Assembly (NCBI GenBank): GCA_021927905.1
Contig: BLLK01000062.1
Span: 1,922,001-1,986,000, forward strand
Direction of reading: 5' to 3'
DNA from: Chaetoceros tenuissimus
Taxonomy: Eukaryota > Bacillariophyta > Thalassiosirophyceae > Chaetocerotales > Chaetocerotaceae
Length of the DNA stretch: 64,000 nt
Position 1 is the first letter of the stretch, and every line of letters starts with the position of its first letter. Below are positions 1 through 10,291 of the stretch, one piece after another. Under the pieces are notes generated by a model, which did no database searches, was not told where the DNA came from, and saw only the letters and a program-made list of their open reading frames with translations. The position numbers and the translations under genes are program-made.

Positions 1-1840
1 AAGGTTGCGGGTGTTGTATATCGTATATTTGAGTGGTTTTTCTCCCGACCTCATGATGAATTTTATCGTTCCCATCTCGGATGTATCTGTTGGTGACCAC
101 TGCATGTATCCGAGGATTTTGTCTTGGTGGTCTTTTGCTACTGCTGTGGGACTGATTATAGTTGTAGCTGCTCCTTCTGCAAAGTACATCTTGATCCATA
201 TGTACCGTCCGTCATCGGCTGTCCATTGGGTGAATCCGTGGTGTGTTGCTGTGATGGTGCTATCATTGTCGATGCCTCCTATGGTGATTGGTCTTTTCAG
301 TTCCTTTGGGTCTACTATGATCGCCATGTTGTTAGTGACGTTAATGTTACTACCTGTATCAGTTTGCACTTGTTCTTCTGTTACACTCTCTTTCTGTGCT
401 CTTTTACAGCTTGTTGTATTTTCTTGCGCTTCCTCTGTAGGCTTAGTGTTTTGCGCTTCCTCTGTAGACTTAGTATTTTGCGCTTCCTCTGTGGTTTTTA
501 TCTTCTTGTATCCCTCGTCTTCATTGCATGCTATTCGGATGTATGCTGGTGCATATGTTCGGTGTACCCTTTTGTCCACTTTTGTTTTGAGGTGTCATAC
601 TTTGTCCTGTGATCTCTCGGAAATTTGACAGCTTTTTCATTACTCCCTTTGCCTCCCATTCAGTCCATTCAGAATCTTGCATGCCCTCTTCGTCTTTTAC
701 TACTTTCCATATATCCTGTAGTAATTTACTGTAGTCACTTCCTTCTATAATGTACGTTGGCTTGTCATCATAGATGGGACCTCTCGACTCTTCCTCTTCC
801 TCTCTCATTCTTCTTGCTACTGCTAAACGTGTTCCTTCTGACATGTTTGTATTTTCTTGTCGGTTGTGTTCTCTGATAGCTTCTTAGGCATTTAATTACT
901 ATAAGTTCAGCTCGCTTCTTGTTGATGATGCCTTGTGTTGATGTCTACTTCACTTCCGTGTCAAGGTGTGGCACTAGTTTAGTTGACCTCTTCTCTACGG
1001 CTTGCCTAGGTATGGTGTTTCCTTTCGGCTCATCATTCATGATGCGGCTTTTCGTTCAGCTTCTGTTGGTTGAGTCGTCCGTGACGTTGTAGTTCACCTT
1101 CCTACGTACGTCGTACACTTCGGCGGTGTTTCCGGTGTGGGCTAGGTGTCATGGTCTAATGATTCTAGCCTTGCTTCTTAGCTTTCATGACTTATCATGC
1201 GTTAAGGTTTTGATGTCCCTCTGACACGTGTTTCACACTACCTGTATGTCGGCTACGTGCTTTACACTACCTGTATGTAGGTTACACACTTCTGTTCTCT
1301 TTCGACTACTTAAGGTGAGATTCTACAGCTATTTTTCTGAATCTCTTCGACATTTTCGTTCAACTATAGGAGTGTTGAGTAATGCCCCGTCTGCCGTTTG
1401 GTCTAGGGTTCAGGTGCTACCCTTGTAATGTTTTCTCAAGATAGTGGTCGTATCCTATTCTATCTGTACTTGAACATACTACAAAGTAGGGCTACTGTAC
1501 GCGCTCAGATTGTAGGCGTCAGTAGCATGCTTTTGACGTCATCGCCGTCTTCATCCTGGCTTCCGTTCGCTAGTGCTGGGCTGCTGGGATGAAATCTAGT
1601 GTAGAGCTGATCTCTACGCTAAATCGCAGATCCTCTCGGACCTGTGTGCTCGGGGATTTATTCTAATGTTATCCTTTATACGCTGAGGTTGCGTAGGGCT
1701 TAATAACCAGCTAGAGTATATGTATATATGATATTAGATAATTAGTGAGTATGTAGTATGTATGTACAGATACGATATCCGTATTGGATAGGGACTAGGT
1801 CTAACTTTATCTACAGGACCTTTTAGCACAACTTCCCATT
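1..1840 (-). mobile_element. Ty1/Copia-like LTR retrotransposon fossil, 5' part
   Basis: Read on the minus strand, 844 down to 1 encodes a charged gag-like leader followed by a retroviral-type aspartic protease region (DTGS motif, then an ISPTAV-type segment seen in diatom Copia protease regions). The rest of the element lies off the left edge. The stretch from about 850 to 1840 upstream of gag is non-coding and is the likely leader plus 5' LTR, but I could not fix LTR ends, because no second LTR is in the window, and I saw no clear target duplication. The copy looks broken (at least one break in the part visible) and is treated as a fossil. The right boundary is only an estimate from the change in sequence character. 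Confidence 0.55.
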
Positions 1841-2879
1841 TCCAACCCAAAAATGAAGTAGTCTAACTTCCATTTATTTCTGGGAAGATTTTCTGATGTT
1901 TCTCTTCTCAGTATCATTTGAAAGTCTCTTCAATCCTTTCTAAGGACGAATACCTATTACTTCAGCAGAATTCAAAATCATAGATAAGCAGTCACAGAGT
2001 GCTTTTTTTTCAAGTTATGCTTGTCTCAAGATGGTGTGCTTCATTGGGCGTATTTATTAGTCATGCAGAAAGAACTCACACATCATTGTTGTTTTATTCA
2101 CGTATGTTAGGGAAAGGAATAGGAAGAAGAATCCAATTGTGAATATAAACCTATTTTGGTCAAATACAGTTATCCAATTGACAAAGAAGTCCCGAGAAGC
2201 GATGTCCTCAAAAGAAAATATTATTGTAGTGCACCTAAAATAGACAATGGTACTTTCAGAATAGAAAAAAAAGATTGTTTTAGTTAAAATGTACTTTGTA
2301 GATCAAATTCCTTACTCAAATTGATTTTACCATAGTTTACTCAGAAATTTTCAACATCAATTTGATCACTAGCGCAGATAAAAAGTAAAAAAGTGCATCC
2401 CAATCAAAGAATCAATCATCATACATCGAAATATTGATGTCCAGGAAGTATCAAATAAGCGGATGATAGAAAACGAGGAAAACTGCATTTTAATCTACCT
2501 TTATAGTATCTTGGGTTGAAATTTAGCTTTGCTCCATATGATAAATCACCTTCAAAATTTTGAATCATAATGCTACATTTTCAATAATTCTGTGATTGTA
2601 TTCATTTCTGAAGAAGAGATTTGTAGTCATGTAATTGTGTATGGATTCCTCAAAAGAGAATTTCTCTTTGCGTAATAGTTGACTGTTAATAATTCTCAAA
2701 ATTCTTTGTTCCATTTTTATATTGACGGCTGCTGCACAAAAGAGCTCCGTACAGCTTCACTATTCAGTTCAGAAAGGAATATAGAATATCTAGTATATTT
2801 AAACAATCGACAAATTGAAATTCGTAAAAATATGAGAGACTTAACCCTTTTTTATTTCTTTATTGAGAACACTCATAAT
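1841..2879. other. AT-rich intergenic stretch
   Basis: No convincing coding potential on either strand. It lies between the retroelement fossil and the 3' end of the S20 gene. An open frame on the plus strand starting at 2679 is the antisense of S20 and its flank. Confidence 0.6.
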
Positions 2880-3245
2880 TTACTTGTCATGAATGATAAC
2901 ATCAACCTCTACACCAGGCTCAATCTCAATAGAGGTGATCTGCTTAACAACCTCAGATGGTGCGTGCAAATCAATCAATCTCTTGTGAATTCTCATCTCG
3001 AAGCAATCCCAGGTGTTGGTTCCCTCTCCACAAGGGGACTTACGGGTGGTGATTCTAAGCTTCTTGGTTGGCATGCGAACTGGTCCAGAAACCTTGAGCT
3101 TCTTGGTAAGTGCAGAACGCTTAAGGTCAGCACATACCTTCTCGATGTTCTTTACGTTACGAGAAGTAAGGGTGATACGTACACGGTGTACAACTGGTGC
3201 AGCTTCCTCTCCAGCAACGTCTTTCTTTGGTGCGTAAGCAGACAT
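2880..3245 (-). CDS. RPS20: 40S ribosomal protein S20 (uS10)
   Basis: A 121-residue protein with the full uS10 fold in sequence: the [20 protein letters not shown] start of the domain, the [20 protein letters not shown] loop that reaches into the decoding-side head of the small subunit, and the [13 protein letters not shown] segment. Length matches eukaryotic S20 (about 119 residues). It is a structural component of the cytosolic 40S head, touching 18S rRNA. The reading frame is uninterrupted from ATG to stop, so no intron splits the coding sequence. The gene is transcribed away from the RCC2-like gene at 3841, so the 600 bp between them should hold both promoters. Confidence 0.97.
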   Translation of the reverse strand: MSAYAPKKDVAGEEAAPVVHRVRITLTSRNVKNIEKVCADLKRSALTKKLKVSGPVRMPTKKLRITTRKSPCGEGTNTWDCFEMRIHKRLIDLHAPSEVVKQITSIEIEPGVEVDVIIHDK

Positions 3246-3840
3246 GATTATTCACAGAATTTGAACTTCCGACTTGGACTGAGATGTTGCAAAACAAAAA
3301 ATGGTGAGTACATGATGAGAGTAAAAGAGGAGTGCTTAATCATTTTCAGTTCAACAGGCTCGCTTCCAACGACAATATGCAATAACCACAGTGAGGTTAT
3401 TATAACAAGGTAGAGGTATCTCACACAGCATTTCAATACAATCTCTGCTTACATTTTCTTCAGGCAAAGTGAGAAGTGAGCGTGAGGAGAAAGGGGGGAA
3501 GGTACCGCAAACAAGCCCGTGGAGACAGAGGGTTGTGGCTGATTTTCCATCTCTAGTAACTTGGTAACTGATATTCGTAAGAAAAGGGAAAGATAGAGGG
3601 AGAGAATGGCAAAAGTTTTTTAAAAATTGACTTCCCAAATTAGTGAAAAATAAATAGCCTGAGCCCGCCTTTTTTCAATGCATCTTCATCATATCATAGA
3701 TCAGATCTCATCCTTCAGCCTCATCATTTCTCACACACTGACACAACACACTGAGTAAAAGGTAGTCAAACACGTACTTCATACCCTGTACATTTTGTGA
3801 AAGGTCCATAAACACATCCCAATCCCAATCAATTCCTTTA
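3246..3840. promoter_or_regulatory. Divergent spacer between RPS20 and the RCC2-like gene
   Basis: This 0.6 kb non-coding stretch lies between two genes transcribed away from each other and must contain both 5' UTRs and promoters. I see no clear TATA box or conserved motif. Confidence 0.5.
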
Positions 3841-5631
3841 ATGCCGCCTCGCAAGAGAAGATCTAGAAACAACCCAGACATTGTTGCACCAGGGGGTGGC
3901 ACACAGGCAGATGTAGACAAGCTAGCCAAAAATTTAGGCATGGGATCTGACGATGTAACAGCTATTCTCAACAGTGAAGGATCAGGCGTCCCTCGCCGTA
4001 GCCGCTCTTCCGGAACAACTGAAGCAGCTGCACCAATTGCATCCTCTGCTTGGGCAGATTTCATGACTGACGAAGGATTTGCAAATGACTCCAAGGAATC
4101 AGCAAAAACTGAGGAAGAGAAGCCATCGAAACGTGCTAAAACAATTGTTAATGAAAATGATCCTAGAGAATATGTGCTTCCTATTACAATCAAACATGTC
4201 AATCCTGGCATTTTGGCACAAACTGGTAGTCTTGATTCTAAAATGATTGGAAGAACTAAGCGTGCACTAAAGGAGGATTTCGATTTACAGGAACCAACCA
4301 TGTTGGGATATGAATCCATCTTTGAGAAGAAGAAAATCAAAGTGATTGCTACTTCCAGCTCAGCGTGTCATTCAATTGTCATTGATACAGATGGAACTGC
4401 TTATACTTGGGGCAGAAATGAAAATGGACAGTGTGGATTCGGATATAGCAGTACCTGTGTTCCTGTACCGAAAAAGATTGAGCATGCGAGTAAATTTGTT
4501 GCAGCAGCTGTTGGAAAGAGTCACTCCATTTTGGTAGCAGATGATGGAATTTGTTATGCTGTTGGTTGGAACAAATATGGACAATGCGGGGTGAATACCA
4601 GTACAGAAGCAATCAATAATTGGAAAAAGTGCGTGTTTGCTGGAGCGACGGGAGTCAAGATTGTTCAGGTAAGTTCAATTCATATCTACACATTGTCATT
4701 GTTTGTGCATGTGTACTAAATATTCTTGCATATACTAGGCTGCATGTGGAGAGAACTTTTCTGTTCTACTAGATTCAGACGGTTTCATGTATTCAGCAGG
4801 TCTGGGAGAATTTGGACAACTTGGAAATGGGGAGACTGGGGAATACTTCATTGCAGCTAATAAGATCGGATTTGGAAATTCTACCAAGTTTGAACGTAGA
4901 TCCGTCTTTGTACATAAGCCTTCTACATCCATTGAAGAAGCGAAGAAGCCTCCATCTCCGATGCCTGATTCCGACCATATTAGAATAGGAAGTATTGCTT
5001 GTGGAAAACATCATACAATTGCAGTTGAAGCTCCTTTGAAAGATTCTTCCAAAAGTGCAGGATGTCAGAGAGTATTTACTTGGGGATGTGGTGGCTATGG
5101 AGTACTGGGTCATGGTGAACAAGTGGATCAATATTTTCCTCAACTCTTGAATACATTTGTAGGGCCACTTTTTGCAAGTAACTCTCCAGTAATAGCTCAT
5201 GCTGGTACTCACTGTTCCTTAATTTTGACTGAGAATGGACATGTTTACTACTGTGGAAAACACCGCTCTGTTGGTGAAGCAACCATGAGACCAGCTTTGA
5301 TCGATGTCTTGGCTAATAATGCTCACGTGATCACTGCATTAGATGCTGGTGGCAGACTGTAATTTGTTCTTCACAAAATGGAGTGACTGTGTCATGGGGA
5401 GTGGGGCAGTTTGGAGAACTTGGTTATGGTGCAGGGAATCCGAAGAGTTCTGCCAAGCCAAAATTCATCGAGAAATTGGACAAGGTTTTGGTTAACGACA
5501 TAGCTGGTGGATACGGACACACCCTTTATTTGATTCGGGACGAAGATGCGGAAGACAAAAAGGCAATGGAGAAGATGACAAGAATGGAGACTACCGATAT
5601 TTCTGCTTTTATTAAGAAATGGTCAAAGTAA
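3841..5631 (+). CDS. RCC2/TD-60-like RCC1-repeat protein, frame-broken near its end
   Basis: The N-terminus is basic and disordered (PPRKRRSRN, a likely nuclear signal), followed by RCC1 beta-propeller repeats. Repeat landmarks match human RCC2 better than RCC1 itself: ACHSIVIDTDGTAYTWGRNE, WGCGGYGVLGHGEQ, the VGEATMRP strand and the last blade WGVGQFGELGYG followed by GNPKSSAKP. A 70-bp intron (4669-4738, GTAAGT...CTAG) joins KIVQ to AACGENFSV in phase. The frame meets a stop at 5360-5362, after AGGRL; the next blade (VICSSQNG...) continues one frame over until 5631. Alignment to the propeller pattern suggests about four bases are missing near 5357. RCC2 family members act in small-GTPase and chromosome-passenger biology at centromeres; the role here is inferred. 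This may be an allele defect, an assembly error or a true loss. Confidence 0.8.
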
Positions 5632-5816
5632 TTTTTAATCATATTGAATATGGGATAGAAGAATTATAGAAGCGACTATTAATTTATCACACTGTGCGAG
5701 ATTCTATGTACATGTTTCATCTTGAGGGCTCACAAGACTCTAGACTCTAAGTACTTTTTTCTGCATACACAATAACAATTTGAAAGGAATCTATTGTCTA
5801 TTGTTCTATTGTTGGC

Positions 5817-6595
5817 ATGTACAGGAGAATTAGAGAAGCAGTTCCTGATGGTAGATCAAGGGAACAGGAACAGAAGATAAGCAAATTACTTTCACTGTTA
5901 TCTCTATACTATTGTCCCAAAACAAAGGTCACTATTCGAATGGGCAGACTTCTTCATCTTCTAAACGACAACGATCACATTCTCCAGAATCACACTATCA
6001 CCCAAGTGATAGATCGCGAACGCATTCTCTAGAATCACACAATCGATCACGTGAAAGAAGAGTCCCTCTTCGCGATGTCAACGTGGATGATCAAGTATCA
6101 ACATCTAGCATTTCGAATTCCAACAATTCTTGCGAGTTATCCACATTGAGACAGACCAATCGTACTTTAGAGAGACAATCAAAAGAGAAACAACGTATTA
6201 TTGAAGATCTTGAAGAAAAGATAAAGCGTGCTCTTGAAGAGAATAATGGACTTGAGGATGGATATCTGGAACTTCAGGAGCAAAATGACTTGTTGACTTC
6301 CACTATTGAGGAGAAGAACAGGGTAATCGCAGATCTTCAGAATCTACTACGCTCTCAGAGAGCTAGATCTGTTCAGAATGATCAATTTTCCATTAGAGTG
6401 AGCGATATTGATTCCAATATGCCAGAACTTCGTCAACAATCACTCACTAGGAATGCTGGAGCTAGATCCGTTGAGAGTAATCAACTGAGAACTAGAGTGA
6501 GCGATAGTGATTCTAGTGCGTCAAGAGGTCGTCAACAATCACTTATCAGGAAATCTGAATCTGAATCAAAATTCCAATTTGAATGTGGCCACTGA
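5817..6595 (+). CDS. Hypothetical coiled-coil protein
   Basis: The main frame (up to 6595) has no early ATG, so an upstream exon is likely. Splicing 5817-5850 to 5928 (intron 5851-5927, GTAGAT...AAAG) is in phase and gives a start MYRRIREAVPDG followed by a Ser/Arg/His-rich segment. The centre (about 6150-6350) is a heptad-rich coiled coil (RQSKEKQRIIEDLEEKIKRA, then EEKNRVIADLQNLL). The C-terminal part carries two diverged copies of a unit around RVSDIDS/RVSDSDS and RQQSL. No known family recognised. The splice is inferred from consensus and phase only; translation could also begin elsewhere. Confidence 0.5.
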
Positions 6596-6812
6596 GATCC
6601 TGAGAAGAGATTTCTGTTGGTACTAAAGGTATGGAAGCCACCTCGTTCAACTACCATGTCGAAGAATGAAGCACTTTCGATATAGACGCATTGTATTACG
6701 TAAACAGAAAGTGAAATTTATTCTGTTCTAAAATATTAATAAATTACATTTTCTAGAATGTGGTAACAGCGAAGACAATTCTACACGAGCCTTACACCCA
6801 CATTGTTATGGC

Positions 6813-9357
6813 TTATCTAGTATAATGCTTTGACTTTGTGCTCTTCGTCGACTTCGAAGGTGCCTCATATCCCTTGGAAATTACCGGTACGTCTGGTGAT
6901 GAACTTGCGGATGATTCGCTCTTGGTAGACTTTGGTGAAGAAGCCGATTCGCTCTTGGTGGATTTTGATGGACTAGTTGCAGAGGATCCTTTACTCACAG
7001 AACCACCTTTCGAAGGCGAGCTTACAGAAGATCCCTTACTAACAGAACCACCTTTCGAAGGCGAGCTTAAAGAAGATCCCTTACTAACAGAACCACCTTT
7101 CGAAGGCGAGCTTACAGAAGATCCCTTACTAACAGAACCACCTTTCGAAGGCGAGCTTACAGAAGATCCCTTACTAACAGAACCACCTTTCGAAGGCGAG
7201 CTTACAGAAGATCCCTTACTAACAGAACCACCTTTCGAAGGCGAGCTTACAGAAGATCCCTTACTAACAGAACCACCTTTCGAAGGCGAGCTTACAGAAG
7301 AACCTTTGCTTACAGAAGAACCTTTGCTTACAGAGCCTTTTGTAGGAGAGCCTACAGAAGAACCTTTACTCACAGAGGATCCTTTACTCCCGGAGTATCC
7401 TTTACTTGATGACGATGAAGAACTATCAGAACCCTTTCCAGATTTTCCTGATTTTCCAGATTTTCCAGATTTATCAGACTTAGATCCCTTTCCTCCTTTT
7501 GAGCTAGATGAGTATCCTCCCTTACTGCTATCAGATCCCTTGGAAGAAGATGATCCCTTACTGCTATCAGATCCAGAATAACCCTTGGAAGAAGAAGATC
7601 CAGAAGTGCTCTTTCCGCTCTTGCCACTCTTTGTGATCTTCTCAGTGTATCCCTTACTTACGTATTTAGTGCTATCGGACTTGGAACCCTTGGAAGAAGA
7701 AGATCCTGATTTAGATCCCTTGCTACTGTCAGATCCAGAGGAACCCTTTGAAGAAGAAGATCCTGATTTAGATCCCTTACTACTATCAGATCCCTTGGAA
7801 GAAGAAGATCCAGAGTAACCCTTGCCACTCTTTCCAGATTTGCCGCTGTAAGAATCAGAAGAAGAATCAGACTTGCCACTCTTTCCAGACTTGTATCCCT
7901 TTCCAGACTTGCCACTCTTTCCAGATTTTCCGCTCTTCATAGAGTAAGAATCAGAAGAAGATGATCCAGAGTAACCCTTGCCACTCTTTCCAGACTTGCC
8001 GCTCTTCATAGAGTAAGAATCAGAAGAAGAAGAGTCAGACTTGCCACTCTTTCCAGACTTGTATCCCTTTCCAGATTTTCCACTCTTTACGGAGGAAGAA
8101 TCAGAAGATTCAGATTTGCCACTCTTTCCAGACTTGTATCCCTTTCCAGACTTGCCGCTCTTCATAGAGTAGGAATCAGAAGAAGAAGATCCAGAGTAAC
8201 CCTTTCCACTCTTTCCAGACTTGCCGCTCTTCATAGAGTAGGAATCAGAAGAAGAATCAGACTTGCCACTCTTTCCAGACTTGCCGCTCTTCATAGAGTA
8301 AGAATCAGAAGAAGAAGAGTCAGACTTGCCACTCTTTCCAGATTTGTATCCCTTTCCAGATTTTCCACTCTTTACGGAGGAAGAATCAGAAGATTCAGAT
8401 TTGCCACTCTTTCCAGATTTGTATCCCTTTCCAGATTTTCCGCTCTTCACGGAATAGGAATCAGAAGAGTCAGACTTGCCACTCTTTCCAGATTTGTATC
8501 CCTTTCCAGATTTTCCGCTCTTCACGGAGTAAGAATCAGAGGAAGAGTCTTCAGAATCAGACTTGCCACTCTTTCCAGATTTGTATCCCTTTCCTGACTT
8601 GCCGCTCTTCATGGAATAGGAATCAGAGGAAGAGTCTTCGGAATAAGACTTGCCACTCTTTCCAGACTTGCCACTCTTCATGGAGTAAGAATCAGAAGAG
8701 TCAGATGAATCAGAGGAAGAGTCTTCGGAATAAGACTTGCCACTCTTTCCAGACTTGCCACTCTTCATGGAGTAAGAATCAGAAGAGTCAGAGGAAGACC
8801 CACTGTATCCAGACTTGTATCCCTTGGAACTCTTTCCACTCTTTGAGTCTTTCGCAGCCTCGTACTTCTCGAGCTCCTCAATGAACTCCTCAAAGTCCTC
8901 CATCATTTCTTCTTCATAATGCTCAGCTTCAGAAGATCCCTTTGAGTAGGAGCTCTTCAATTGTCGAAGGTTATTTTTTCTTTCTGTGGTCTGTGTTTAG
9001 GACAAAAGAAGAGAAGGTGAGTGAGGAATCCATCAGAACACAAATACACATCGCGATTGGTGGTTCTCGGTACGGAATCAGTTCAAGAGTGGGATGTAAA
9101 GACTGCAGTGCAAAGCAGGGTATAATAGTTGTGTATAGGATGCTAGGAGAGCAGTGGGTCGCTCATAATGCACTCCATAGGTTGTAACATCTACATGGAG
9201 AACCCCTCCATTCAATACTCCAGAGTGCACAACAGGTGGCAGAAGGCCTGCAGCTCACATCTCTCTTCATATTGCTCAATTAACTTACCTCCTTAGCTGC
9301 TACTCCAGCAGCGATGCTGGAGAGGTAGAGTGCACTGACGAGTGCTGTGAAACGCAT
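6813..9357 (-). CDS. Secreted silaffin-like Ser/Lys repeat protein with pentalysine clusters
   Basis: Exon 1 (9357-9289) encodes a signal peptide, MRFTALVSALYLSSIAAGVA then AKE, followed by a clean GTAAGT donor; the repeat exon starts at 8954 (intron about 334 bp, phase 0), giving about 736 residues. After a short acidic segment (EEEMMEDFEEFIEELEKYEA) the protein is almost only Ser, Lys, Gly, Asp and Tyr. Lysines recur every third residue in KSGKSGKGYKSGKSGK, a perfect KxxKxxKxxK spacing; acidic/Ser patches (SSSDSSDSYS) alternate with them. The C-terminal third is a tandem array of GGSVSKGSSVSSP units. Pentalysine clusters are known silica-deposition targeting signals in diatom silaffins, so a role in cell-wall silica formation is likely but inferred. 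The exact exon 2 boundary is a prediction; the large 45-bp repeat makes assembly length uncertain. Confidence 0.8.
7000..7295 (-). repeat. 45-bp tandem array inside the silaffin-like gene
   Basis: At least six nearly identical 45-bp units, each encoding 15 residues of the SVSKGSSVSSPSKGG type, run head to tail. Differences between units are single bases (one unit has Leu in place of Val). The near-identity points to recent expansion or gene-conversion homogenisation. Confidence 0.9.
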
Positions 9358-10291
9358 GTTGGTTAATGTATCCTTTAATGAGAAGATACGATGATGATCT
9401 AGTTGGTTGATCAACAATTATGAAGAGTGTAGAGGAACAACATAGTAATTGGAAAGTGCTTCTCTGATTCTTGAGAGAAGTCTTGTAGTGAAACCCGATT
9501 CATAGAACGTGTGGGAATCCATGCTTTACATAACCCCTTTAGAGTTCTTTAGCTGTGTCAATTTTTAAGTCAGACTTGATTTGGGAATGACTCGGATTGT
9601 AAAGATGGTTTTCGCGCACCTATCCACTTCACATTTTAGTATGGAATTCTTTTGTACTACTCTGTATGTAGCAAACCTGGTTGTTTTTACCTCTCTCTTA
9701 TGTGTTCTTGCTAAATTAGATAAAAATAGGCCTTTTCCTGGCTTGTTTCCAACATAATCGTCGGAAGCGCGCAAAAAAGTATCCAATCCAGTGTAGAGTG
9801 CAAGGACATTCCTCAACAACATGTGTGAGTAGATGTTGAGAAGGAAGATCATTCATGCTCCATCATTCTTATAATGTCATTCGCGCACTTGCTTTTATTC
9901 TTGAAGCGAATGAAAACATTTGCATTTTCTTTCGTATTTCAATCAAGGTTGCGCAAAAGAGAAGCCTGCTTCTCATCAATGATTCAAATTTGTAAAACAT
10001 GTTACAATACAGTAGTCACAGATTCAAAGCAATAACACGCCGTATCTTTCTTAGTGGTAGCAGAGCTAGTGCATGGCTTCTCAAAAATTGAACTGCTCAT
10101 TCAACGAGTATGTCCTATTCTCGACGATAGAATACACCATGAAGAAACCACGAGTATGTCTGACTATCAGTCTCAGCTAATGGTTCTTTCTTTTGGATTC
10201 TTTCACCCAATTTGTTTGACTACTACTTTACTCTCCTCAGTAAAAAAGTGCAATTATGATGAAATAATATTGTTTTCTTTTGTTTAAATAT
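9358..10291. other. Intergenic stretch between two minus-strand genes
   Basis: Holds the promoter of the silaffin-like gene (right of 9357) and the 3' flank of KRI1. Open frames at 9565-9852 (minus) and 10054-10287 (plus) have no recognisable composition or motif. Nothing else is seen. Confidence 0.5.

Noticed and set aside
2679-3413. 244-codon plus-strand frame
   Set aside because: It overlaps RPS20 on the opposite strand; S20 similarity is unambiguous.
7000-7295. Regular repeats considered as a CRISPR array
   Set aside because: Units are contiguous without spacers and lie in a eukaryotic coding frame.
6838-7581. Long plus-strand open frame rich in Glu-Asp-Pro-Leu
   Set aside because: It is the antisense of the Ser/Lys repeat gene; repeats keep several frames open. 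The minus frame has a signal peptide exon and silaffin-like composition.
9565-9852. 95-codon minus-strand frame
   Set aside because: No composition, motif or splice context to support a gene.
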